Origin: Lachnospiraceae bacterium
GTDB lineage: Bacteria; Bacillota; Clostridia; Lachnospirales; Lachnospiraceae
Length of the DNA: 64,000 nucleotides
Reading direction: 5' to 3'
NCBI GenBank assembly: GCA_910574285.1
Contig: CAJTAL010000021.1
Coordinates: 1-64,000 of the forward strand
The notes under the pieces are model-generated. The model saw only the letters and a list, made by a program, of their open reading frames with translations, did not search any database and was not told the DNA's origin. Position 1 is the first letter of the stretch. Every line of letters begins with the position of its first letter. Positions 24,795 to 31,798 of this stretch are shown here, piece after piece. The translations under genes were made by a program, and so were the position numbers.

Positions 24795-25628
24795 ATGGAT
24801 ATTATAGAACAAAAAATAAATACAAAGGACTATTTAACGAAATCAAATTTGCCAGCAAGTGATTATGTGATAAATCCCTATGTCGGCTGTACTCATGCTT
24901 GTAAATACTGCTATGCAAGATTTATGAAAAGATTTACAGGGCATGAGGAAGAATGGGGGAAATTTATAGACATTAAGCAGTGTGAAAAACCTATTAACCT
25001 AAAGAGATTAAAGGGAAAATCTGTTTTTATGTCGTCTGTAACAGACTGTTATAATTCTTATGAGGAGAAATACGGCATCACAAGAAAGATATTAGAACAG
25101 CTTGTGAATGCAGATTGCCAACTTACAATTTCAACAAAATCAACGCTTATTTTACGGGATATAGAATTATTGAAAAGGATGTCCAATCTCAAAGTGGCAT
25201 TTTCAATCAACACTTTAGATGACAATTTTAGGGCGGATATGGATAAAGGCGGTTCCATAAAGGACAGGCTTCATGCGATAGAGAAATTACATAATGTGGG
25301 TATCCATACGGTTTTGTTTATGTCTCCTATTTTCCCGTATATCACAGAATGGAAAGACATCATTGATGGTACGAAAGAGAATGTATGTGAATATTGGTTT
25401 GAAAATCTGAATCTTAGAGGTGCATACAAAAGCAGTATCCTCTCTTATATCAATATACACTATCCAGACTTAAAAGAAAAATATGAAGCAATTTATTTAA
25501 ATAAAGATAGTGCATATTGGAATACGTTGGCTGATTTGCTCAACTCGTATTGTGATGAACTGGGATTAAATTATGTCAATTACTTTTACCATGAAAAACT
25601 TGTTAAGGAAAAATTAAATAATCAATAG
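24795..25628 (+). CDS. Radical SAM protein, SPL-like family
   Basis: A 277-residue protein with the 4Fe-4S motif CTHACKYC (Cys32, Cys36, Cys39) following NPYVGC, as in the spore-photoproduct-lyase-like radical SAM family. The barrel continues with SSVTDCYNSYEEKY and LTISTKSTLILRD. It is shorter than true SplB (about 340) and lacks an obvious C-terminal thymine-dimer Cys context, so its substrate is open. It is translated together with the XRE-DUF5680 gene (zero spacing) and followed by a terminator. Family is clear; DNA repair is only one option. Confidence 0.85.
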   Translation: MDIIEQKINTKDYLTKSNLPASDYVINPYVGCTHACKYCYARFMKRFTGHEEEWGKFIDIKQCEKPINLKRLKGKSVFMSSVTDCYNSYEEKYGITRKILEQLVNADCQLTISTKSTLILRDIELLKRMSNLKVAFSINTLDDNFRADMDKGGSIKDRLHAIEKLHNVGIHTVLFMSPIFPYITEWKDIIDGTKENVCEYWFENLNLRGAYKSSILSYINIHYPDLKEKYEAIYLNKDSAYWNTLADLLNSYCDELGLNYVNYFYHEKLVKEKLNNQ

Positions 25629-25706
25629 ATAGATTGTGAGAAGGCAAATACGTCCATTGAATAAAAAAAACGATGTTCGATGGGCTGTATTGCTGTACCT
25701 TAATTA

Positions 25707-25745
25707 CCCTCTAACTTTGTTTTTGAAGTTTGGAGGGATTTTTTT
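25707..25745 (+). terminator. Terminator after the radical SAM gene
   Basis: CCCTCTAACTT pairs with AAGTTTGGAGGG (one bulge) around a T-rich loop and is followed by seven T. Confidence 0.75.
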
Positions 25746-25918
25746 ATGTCCTTTTTTCGGGCAGTAACCTATCTGCTCATGCAACGCAGAGTTTATCCAT
25801 ACATAGCATATCGGGGATTAGCAGGAAGCCAGTTAAAAAAGTTTCCGTCTATGTCACGCTACTTCTCACCATGAAACCAGAAGTAGAATATCTAATTAAC
25901 AGAAATTATATCACTTAT

Positions 25919-25953
25919 AACCGTAAAGGTCACAGAGCCTTTGCGGTTTTTCT
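25919..25953 (+). terminator. Second terminator-like hairpin before the sigma-like gene
   Basis: AACCGTAAAGG / CCTTTGCGGTT followed by TTTTTC. It lies 115 bases before the GTG of the sigma-like gene and could also act as an attenuator. The remaining 25746-26018 holds no gene that I can support. Confidence 0.65.
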
Positions 25954-26019
25954 TTTGTCGTTTTTTATCGGAATGTGCCGCAGGGTTGTTTCTGCTGTTG
26001 GCTGTCACTCCCCGCCTTT

Positions 26020-26057
26020 CCAATCTGGATTTTTACATTTTCAAAAATTCGGATTGG
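26020..26057 (+). promoter_or_regulatory. Hairpin adjoining the ribosome site of the first sigma-like gene
   Basis: CCAATC (26020-26025) pairs with GATTGG (26052-26057), extended by GATTTTT/AAAAATTC inside. The right arm runs straight into GGAGG. The same layout precedes the second sigma-like gene. Confidence 0.6.
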
Positions 26058-26068
26058 AGGAAAATACG

Positions 26069-26578
26069 GTGAAATATGCACCAAGAAAAGTATATATCAA
26101 AGAAAACAATGTCTATGTGGAACTGTCCTATATGGACTTCTGCTGTCGCAGGGAATCCGACCAGAGTTATCTGGACAAGCTGTTTATCCCCGTGCAAGGC
26201 TGTTTACTTGAAGTTGTGAGGGAACAGTACGCCGATTTCTACAAGGATAAAGAACGGTGGCGTTATCTGAAAAAGCTGGACACAAATCACAGCCTGCTGT
26301 CACTGGAGGGTTTTACAGACAGCGAGGGGAATGTGCTTGACTTCATTATTGATGAAACAGTGGACGTTGCGGAAACCGTTGTCCGTGCGGTGATGGTGGA
26401 CAGGCTGAAAGTCGCCTTGCCCTTATTGTCGGATGGTGAGCAGGCATTGATACAAGCAATCTTCTTTGAAGAACTTTCCGAGAGGGAAGTCGGATTGCGG
26501 TTAGGCATAACGCAGAGTGTCGTAAACAAACGCAAAGCCAAAATCCTTGCGAAGCTGAGAACGATAATCGAGAACTAA
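26069..26578 (+). CDS. Sigma-70-like regulator of the mobile element
   Basis: The start is GTG at 26069, eight bases after GGAGG; the longer open frame upstream has no site and runs through a terminator. The 169-residue protein has an N-terminal segment with a Cys pair (MDFCCRRESDQSYLDKLF). The C-terminal half is sigma region-4-like (ALPLLSDGEQALIQAIFFEELSE in part, then EVGLRLGITQSVVNKRKAKIL). Small sigma-like proteins of this type are common in Tn916/Tn1549 relatives and probably switch on element genes. Here it is the penultimate gene of the element. Confidence 0.8.
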   Translation: MKYAPRKVYIKENNVYVELSYMDFCCRRESDQSYLDKLFIPVQGCLLEVVREQYADFYKDKERWRYLKKLDTNHSLLSLEGFTDSEGNVLDFIIDETVDVAETVVRAVMVDRLKVALPLLSDGEQALIQAIFFEELSEREVGLRLGITQSVVNKRKAKILAKLRTIIEN

Positions 26579-26645
26579 ATTTTATGGCGTTCAGCCCCCT
26601 TGTTTTTTCCTTTGGGAAAATGAGGGGGCGATTCCTAAGCTCTCT

Positions 26646-26674
26646 CAATCTTGGATTTACTAAAATCCCGATTG
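26646..26674 (+). promoter_or_regulatory. Hairpin adjoining the ribosome site of the second sigma-like gene
   Basis: CAATC-TTGGATTTACTAAAATCCC-GATTG: outer CAATC/GATTG and inner GGATTT/AAATCC can pair, ending at GGAGG. It parallels 26020-26057. Confidence 0.6.
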
Positions 26675-26685
26675 GAGGAAAAAGC

Positions 26686-27111
26686 ATGGCATACAACCAC
26701 GGACGAGAGGATAGGAAATGGCGCATCTGGAAAGAAGCTGAGGAAAAGGTTTTGCGAGAGTGTGGCGTTAATGAAACGGTCATTGAACAAATCCGCACAG
26801 ACGATAGGGCAGATTTTAATTCCAACAGGCGGTTTTACCGATGGGCGAGCGACGTCGGGGAATACCTTGAGGAAATGGAGAGTGGGGAGAAACAGGCAGA
26901 GATAAGGACGGTAACGGATTTACTGGATGAGATTGAAAACGAAACTCTGTATCTTGCCTTAGTCACAGTGGACAGACGTACATTACAAATCGTCTTGTTG
27001 AAAATGCAGGGTTACTCCACAAAAGAAATTGCCTCGCTCGTGCATTTGACGGCAGGGGCTGTCTATGCGAGGGTGGCTCATTTACGTAAGAAGTTGCGTA
27101 AGATTTTATAA
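26686..27111 (+). CDS. Small sigma-like helix-turn-helix protein
   Basis: The start at 26686 (MAYNHGREDRKWRIWKEAE) follows ATTGGAGGAAAAAGC; the longer open frame is not supported. It has 141 residues. Residues 95-141 form a sigma-4-like helix-turn-helix (LQIVLLKMQGYSTKEIASLV, then GAVYARVAHLRKKLRKIL). The N-terminal half is charged with no known fold. It is the last gene of the element, 100 bases from the right core. It probably works with the sigma-like gene before it, whose leader has the same structure. Confidence 0.75.
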   Translation: MAYNHGREDRKWRIWKEAEEKVLRECGVNETVIEQIRTDDRADFNSNRRFYRWASDVGEYLEEMESGEKQAEIRTVTDLLDEIENETLYLALVTVDRRTLQIVLLKMQGYSTKEIASLVHLTAGAVYARVAHLRKKLRKIL

Positions 27112-27138
27112 CAATTTAGTCTGCTTTTCTGTGAAATG

Positions 27139-27155
27139 TTGGGTGAGAGGTCAAA
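27139..27155 (+). repeat. 17-bp direct repeat, copy 2 (TTGGGTGAGAGGTCAAA)
   Basis: Identical to 18328-18344; it lies 28 bases past the last element gene and about 60 bases from the right core. Confidence 0.8.
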
Positions 27156-27212
27156 ATCTTCTCACTCATTCTTTATATAGGGTATATATCTATATATGTT
27201 CTCTAATGGAAC

Positions 27213-27220
27213 TATACAGA
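27213..27220 (+). repeat. Right attachment core TATACAGA
   Basis: Identical to the left core at 16871. The 9-bp arm TATGTTCTC (27195-27203) lies just inside and mirrors GAGAACATA (16894-16902) at the other end. Confidence 0.85.
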
Positions 27221-27848
27221 AGACAAGGCACCAGATATCAGGCATCCCGCCGATGGCAAAATGACTCGCAGATCCCGTGAAGGCGGTGAATGCCATAATG
27301 AACACACTGGTGCCTACGGCAGTTTTAAGTTCATATCCCAGAACGCTTGTAAGGATCAGAAGCATCATCATACCTCCGCCCGCTCCGATAAAACCGCAGA
27401 TAAAGCCTATTGCCGCGCCGCAGATAATAGATTGGATGAGTCTTTTCTGCGGTTTCGTCTCTGCCATGGCTTCCTTGGTTGTCATGACAGGTTTTACGAT
27501 GAATTTGACGCCCAAAAGAAAGGTCATGAATACCGAGAAGCCGCCCATGGCCTGGTTTGGTACGAGGCTTGCGATGAAGCTTCCTGCCAGGGTAAAACAC
27601 AGTACGGAGATCATCATGACGATTCCGTTCCTGATGTCAAGATTTTTATTCTTTCCATAGGTATAGGCGCTGACAGCGCTGGCAAGAACATCACTGGCAA
27701 GAGCGATTCCTACGGCTTCATATGCCGGCATGTGAAGAAATGTGATCAGCATGGGGCTGACCACCGCGGCAGCACTCATTCCGGCGAATCCGGTTCCCAG
27801 ACCGGCGCCGATTCCTGCGATAAAGCAGACAATAAATTTCGTAAGCAT
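27213..27848 (-). pseudogene. TauE/SafE permease, 5' fragment (first 212 codons), disrupted by the element
   Basis: TauE/SafE family (formerly DUF81) anion permease. The N-terminal GIGAGLGTGFAGMSAAAVVSP and mid-protein GFICGFIGAGGGMMMLLIL are the two family repeats. About seven helices remain. The real sequence ends at the core (Cys-Ile); the frame continues 17 codons into element DNA (VPLENIYRYIP...) and stops at 27162, so the last helix is lost. The RBS GGAGG lies in the 3' end of the MarR gene. The missing end is at 16745-16870. Precise excision would restore 253 residues. Confidence 0.92.
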
Positions 27849-27850
27849 TC

Positions 27851-28288
27851 TTAGATTCCTCCATCTGTATAATCTTTTACATTCTGATTAATCCTCTCAA
27901 AGAACCGTAAAAGCTGTTGATAATCTTCCGGGGTAAAACCTTGGAACAGAATTGAAGCGAAGGACTTCTGTGCGGCCTGTCCGTCCTGAATAATCAGATC
28001 AGCAGAAGAACAGAGGCTTAGATGTACTGTTTTGCGGTTTTGAGCGGATTTATTTTTCATCAGGTATCCTTTTTCTGCCAATGTGTTTACCGCCAGAGAG
28101 ACGTGGGATTTAGTCAGGCGCCGATTCTCAATAATCTCTGTTGCAGTGGTAAACTGAGGATTGTTGGCAAGAAACAAAAGGATATCCAGTTCCATGCGGG
28201 TAAGGCGGTATTTTTGACAGACAGGTTCGATACAATCTGTGTACAGGGATTTTATATGTGACTGGTTTGCCCAGAATCGTGAGATCAT
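27851..28288 (-). CDS. MarR-family transcriptional regulator
   Basis: A 145-residue winged-helix protein: RLTRMELDILLFLANNPQF, the recognition region ATEIIENRRLTKSHVSLAV, and wing EKGYLMKNKSAQNRKTVHLSL (cut at SAQN). The stop is 2 bases before the permease ATG, so it forms one operon with the split TauE/SafE gene. MarR proteins usually repress a linked transporter. The palindrome just upstream of its start is the likely operator. With the permease broken, its present use is unclear. Confidence 0.9.
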   Translation of the reverse strand: MISRFWANQSHIKSLYTDCIEPVCQKYRLTRMELDILLFLANNPQFTTATEIIENRRLTKSHVSLAVNTLAEKGYLMKNKSAQNRKTVHLSLCSSADLIIQDGQAAQKSFASILFQGFTPEDYQQLLRFFERINQNVKDYTDGGI

Positions 28289-28303
28289 AAGGATACCTCC
28301 TGT

Positions 28304-28327
28304 AAATAGTTCTATTTTGAACTATTT
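28304..28327 (-). promoter_or_regulatory. Palindromic operator of the MarR-permease operon
   Basis: AAATAGTTC-N6-GAACTATTT, a perfect 9-bp inverted repeat, lies 15 bases upstream of the MarR start beside its AGGAGG-like site. Size and symmetry fit MarR binding. Confidence 0.65.
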
Positions 28328-28394
28328 TATATAATGCGGAAGGAGTTGTCAAGAGCCGAATTATAAAAGAGAGATAAAAAGTGCGTTCTAAGGT

Positions 28395-28423
28395 TAGACA
28401 AACCGTTCAGTCTATAGTATAAT
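28395..28423 (+). promoter_or_regulatory. Promoter of the polysaccharide locus (nucleotidyltransferase)
   Basis: TAGACA (28395-28400), 17 bases, TATAAT (28418-28423). The surrounding bases (TTAGACAAAC...TATAGTATAAT) recur at 38569-38598. Confidence 0.7.
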
Positions 28424-28465
28424 GTAAAGAGTTTGGAAAATTATAGATGATTATGGAGAAGAAAT

Positions 28466-29392
28466 ATGAAGAAAATAACGTTGGTTATCATGGCAGCGGG
28501 AATCGGAAGCAGGTTTGGCGGCGGAATCAAGCAGCTTGCGCCTGTGGGCCCAAATGGCGAGATCATCATGGATTACTCCATCTATGACGCCATGGAGGCA
28601 GGATTCAATAAGGTGGTATTTGTAATACGTAAGAGCCTGGAGAAAGACTTCAAGGAAATTATCGGGAACCGGATTGAAAAAGTAGTAGAAGTAGGGTATG
28701 CTTATCAGGAACTTACAGATATTCCGGAGAAGTTCAAGGATAAATTAGAAGGAAGAACGAAACCCTGGGGAACCGGTCAGGCGATACTTTGCTGTAAGAA
28801 TATTGTCCATGAGCCGTTCCTGGTGATCAATGCAGATGATTACTACGGAAAAGAAGCGTACCGTGAGGCATATGCCGAGCTTACGAAAGCACACGAAGAT
28901 ACCGGGGTTATAGATATCAGTATGATAGGCTTCCGCCTTAAGAATACGCTGAGCGAGAACGGAACCGTAACAAGAGGCGTGTGCAAGATTGATGAGAATC
29001 ATATGCTTCGTACCATTGAAGAGACTTATGAGATCGAAGGACGGGATGGTTATGCGGCGGCTGTAAAGAACGGGAAAGAGATCAGGCTTGATTTGGAGTC
29101 GCCGGTATCCATGAATATGTGGGGGCTTAGGCCGGAGTTCTTCTCTATACTGGAAGAAGGATTCCTGGAATTCTTAAGTTCTGTGAAGAAGGACGAGCCT
29201 AAGAAAGAATATCTGCTGCCGCGGATCATAGGACAGCTCCTAGAAGAAGGAAAAGCACAGGTGAAGGTGTTAAGATCCCATGATCAGTGGTTCGGCGTTA
29301 CTTATCAGGAAGATAAAGAGGCGGTCGTTGCCGCCCTTGGGAGTTTAATAGAAAGAGGCGTCTACCCGGAGAGGTTGTTTGAGGACAGATGA
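28466..29392 (+). CDS. Sugar-phosphate nucleotidyltransferase-like protein
   Basis: A 308-residue NTP-transferase. The start AAGIGSRFGGGIKQLAPVGP is the nucleotide-binding GxGxRF/K motif, and VINADDYYGKEAY supplies the metal-binding Asp. It resembles NDP-sugar pyrophosphorylases but with SRFGGG in place of GTR, a form common in Lachnospiraceae proteins of unproven substrate. GAGAAGAAAT precedes the ATG. The GtrA gene overlaps its end by 4 bases. It probably makes an activated sugar for the surface glycan locus. Confidence 0.85.
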   Translation: MKKITLVIMAAGIGSRFGGGIKQLAPVGPNGEIIMDYSIYDAMEAGFNKVVFVIRKSLEKDFKEIIGNRIEKVVEVGYAYQELTDIPEKFKDKLEGRTKPWGTGQAILCCKNIVHEPFLVINADDYYGKEAYREAYAELTKAHEDTGVIDISMIGFRLKNTLSENGTVTRGVCKIDENHMLRTIEETYEIEGRDGYAAAVKNGKEIRLDLESPVSMNMWGLRPEFFSILEEGFLEFLSSVKKDEPKKEYLLPRIIGQLLEEGKAQVKVLRSHDQWFGVTYQEDKEAVVAALGSLIERGVYPERLFEDR

Positions 29393-29778
29393 AGAAGCTG
29401 ATCGAACAGATTATGAAGTTTGGAGTCGTGGGATTTATCTGCTTTGGAATCGATTATGGCTTGATGATACTGTTGACGGAAGCTGCAGGAATCAGTTATC
29501 TGGTGTCATCAGGTCTCTCATTTTCTATATCTGTAATCGTGAATTATACTTTAAGCCTTAAATTTGTATTTGAGACGAATCAGGAGAACAATAAGATCGT
29601 AGAGTTTTTGGTATTCATTATACTCAGCGTAATCGGACTTGGAATTAATCAGGTATTGATGTGGGTATGCGTCGATAAGTTCCACATCTTCTATATGATT
29701 TCCAAAGTCGGGGTGACTGGAGTGGTGATGGTCTATAATTTTGTTACGAGGAAATTGATTCTGGAGAAATCAAGGTGA
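29389..29778 (+). CDS. GtrA-family membrane protein
   Basis: A 129-residue protein with four transmembrane helices and the GtrA opening FGVVGFICFGIDYGLMILL and mid segment VNYTLSLKFVF. GtrA-like proteins are thought to flip or help move undecaprenyl-phosphate sugars made by GtrB/DPM1-like enzymes, two of which are in this window (12979, 42618). It overlaps the nucleotidyltransferase gene by 4 bases and lies 45 bases before the DUF2142 gene, so it is part of the glycan operon. Confidence 0.9.
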   Translation: MKKLIEQIMKFGVVGFICFGIDYGLMILLTEAAGISYLVSSGLSFSISVIVNYTLSLKFVFETNQENNKIVEFLVFIILSVIGLGINQVLMWVCVDKFHIFYMISKVGVTGVVMVYNFVTRKLILEKSR

Positions 29779-29823
29779 ATCATGATCCCGGAGATTGCCG
29801 GCGGGTATGTTTGAGGAGGTTTT

Positions 29824-31764
29824 ATGGGAAAGAGGTTTAAAGAGATATGGGGTAATAAAAAAATAGTTCACAAATTTCTTTTTTGTGTAGTGTGTTCTGT
29901 TTGTGCGGCTTTTTTAGTGTCCCTGGGAACCGCTGCTTTCTATTATGCAAGAGGAGGAGAAAATAAAGGGAAGATAAAGATAGAAGATACAAGGATTCGT
30001 GAAAACAGAAATATAGAGAAAGAGAAAGAAACGTATATTGTGTCTGGCAATGGAGGGAAGATAGAGATTAGCTTTCCTGAAAAGCTTTATATTAATAAAT
30101 TACAATATCTGTATAGAGCATCTCAAGCATCAGAAAAAGGGTGTGAGATTAAAGTTTACACGGAAAATATATATGGGGACGACATCGTAGAAGATATAGA
30201 AGACAATTTTTTTCCATATATGGCTCGTTCCGTAATTAATGTCAAAAATAAAGTATCAAAAATTGTGTTTGAATTTCCGAAAGAGGATCTGTATTTGGAA
30301 TTATTTGATTTTACTATAGATAATAGTTTTAAATTGAATCCCTTTCTGGCGATTATGATTGGTGCTTTTACGTTTATAGTACTTTATTTATTGCTTTTTT
30401 ATAGAGAAAGTGCGAAAAGGCCAGAGATATCTACATTTGTATGTACATTTGTTTTTGGAGTAACCGTATTATTATTGCAGCTTCCGTTTTGTTCTGGATG
30501 GGATGAGCAGATACATTTTGTAAATTGTTATGATATGGCTCTCACTTCAAAGGCAGAAGGAACGCCTTCTGCGATTTATTATTTGGCTGATAGTGCACCC
30601 TGGTTGAATGAACATAACAAAATCAGTGTAGAAGAACGTATAGATTTGGTCAGGATTATGAATGAGCAGGGGCAGAAAATTATTCCTGATGTGAGAAGTT
30701 ATACGCTTCAGTTAAGCAGTACAGGATATGTATTCCAGGCGATTTTGATAACAATAGGAAAATTTTTAAGACTGCCGTTCTTTTGTATCTGGTTATTGGG
30801 AAAATTTGCAAATATATTATTATATTCAATTGGGATGTCTTTTGCGGTTTCAATTGTACCGATCGGAAAAAGACTTTTGTCGGTGATTGCTGTATTGCCA
30901 ATTATGATTTTTTCTTCAACTGTATATACGTATGATATTACAGTAAATGTTTTCATTATTATAGGATGTTGTATATGGATTAGGGAAATCATAAATAAAG
31001 AAGAAATATTCTCTAATAAATGGAGAATTGTATATGTTGTAAGCTTTATAATTGGATGTTTGCCTAAAGCGGTATATGCGCCGTTACTGCTATGCGCTCT
31101 TTTTATGCCGTCTTCTAAATTTCGCTCTTTAAAAGATAAACGAATTTTTAAGAGTATTATTATACTAGGCTTTTTAGCATTGATGTTTTCATTTGTGTTG
31201 CCGACGATACTTAATCCTCCTGTTGTGGCTGATATAAGAGGGGGAGATACAAGTGTTTCAAGACAATTGCGTTATGTACTCGGCAAACCATTTTCTTATG
31301 GGATTGTATTGCAGGATAATATTTATAGAACATTTATGGATTATACCACAGGTTATATGATGAGTAGAATGGCATACATTGGTTATGGAACGATACCCCC
31401 ATTATATGGAATGTTAATCATAAGCGTGGCACTTACAGATTCTTATTGTGAAACGAAAGACCAAGAGCAATCTGCATTAAAAGTAAAAGAAAAGATAATT
31501 TCTTTAGCGTTGATTTTTATGACGATTGTATTGATATGGACCGCATTGTATCTGTCATATACAGAGGTAGGACAGACTGGGATTGCAGGAGTCCAGGGAA
31601 GATATTATATACCGTTTATTTTCTGGTTATATATGTGTTTCAGGACAAAAAGAATAAACAGTACATTTTCTAAAGAAAAATATCAGTTGATTGTTATGCT
31701 TATCTCATGTGGAATGCTAATGTCACAAATTGTATCAATGATTTATGTGGGGAGCTGTATATGA
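29824..31764 (+). CDS. DUF2142 polytopic membrane protein
   Basis: A 646-residue protein. After one N-terminal helix (residues 17-40) there is an external domain of about 130 residues, then about 11 helices. The motif SGWDEQIHFVNCYDMA just after the third helix is the DUF2142 hallmark, like the acidic loop of GT-C glycosyltransferases. It probably transfers a lipid-linked sugar at the outer face of the membrane. GAGGAGG precedes the ATG. GC is lower than in the flanking genes. It is followed at once by a large glycosyltransferase. Confidence 0.85.
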   Translation: MGKRFKEIWGNKKIVHKFLFCVVCSVCAAFLVSLGTAAFYYARGGENKGKIKIEDTRIRENRNIEKEKETYIVSGNGGKIEISFPEKLYINKLQYLYRASQASEKGCEIKVYTENIYGDDIVEDIEDNFFPYMARSVINVKNKVSKIVFEFPKEDLYLELFDFTIDNSFKLNPFLAIMIGAFTFIVLYLLLFYRESAKRPEISTFVCTFVFGVTVLLLQLPFCSGWDEQIHFVNCYDMALTSKAEGTPSAIYYLADSAPWLNEHNKISVEERIDLVRIMNEQGQKIIPDVRSYTLQLSSTGYVFQAILITIGKFLRLPFFCIWLLGKFANILLYSIGMSFAVSIVPIGKRLLSVIAVLPIMIFSSTVYTYDITVNVFIIIGCCIWIREIINKEEIFSNKWRIVYVVSFIIGCLPKAVYAPLLLCALFMPSSKFRSLKDKRIFKSIIILGFLALMFSFVLPTILNPPVVADIRGGDTSVSRQLRYVLGKPFSYGIVLQDNIYRTFMDYTTGYMMSRMAYIGYGTIPPLYGMLIISVALTDSYCETKDQEQSALKVKEKIISLALIFMTIVLIWTALYLSYTEVGQTGIAGVQGRYYIPFIFWLYMCFRTKRINSTFSKEKYQLIVMLISCGMLMSQIVSMIYVGSCI

Positions 31765-31798
31765 TATTTTTGCAGAAGTGGAAGGAATTGACTGGAAT

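Larger units (their letters stand above)
16871..27220. mobile_element. 10.3-kb serine-recombinase integrative element inserted in the TauE/SafE gene
   Basis: The limits are set by the split permease gene: its two pieces meet element DNA at identical TATACAGA cores (16871-16878 and 27213-27220). Inside lie a DUF262 gene, a RecA-like ATPase, an oriT-like region, a large serine recombinase with TnpV, a MerR/SDR pair, an XRE-DUF5680/radical-SAM pair, and two sigma-like regulators. A 9-bp inverted repeat GAGAACATA/TATGTTCTC lies 15 and 9 bases inside the cores and may be recombinase-binding arms. No relaxase, coupling protein or secretion gene is present, so self-transfer is unlikely. Confidence 0.9.

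Noticed and set aside
25730-26068. N-terminal extension of the first sigma-like protein
   Set aside because: The extension runs through a terminator-like hairpin and lacks a ribosome site; the GTG at 26069 has GGAGG eight bases upstream.
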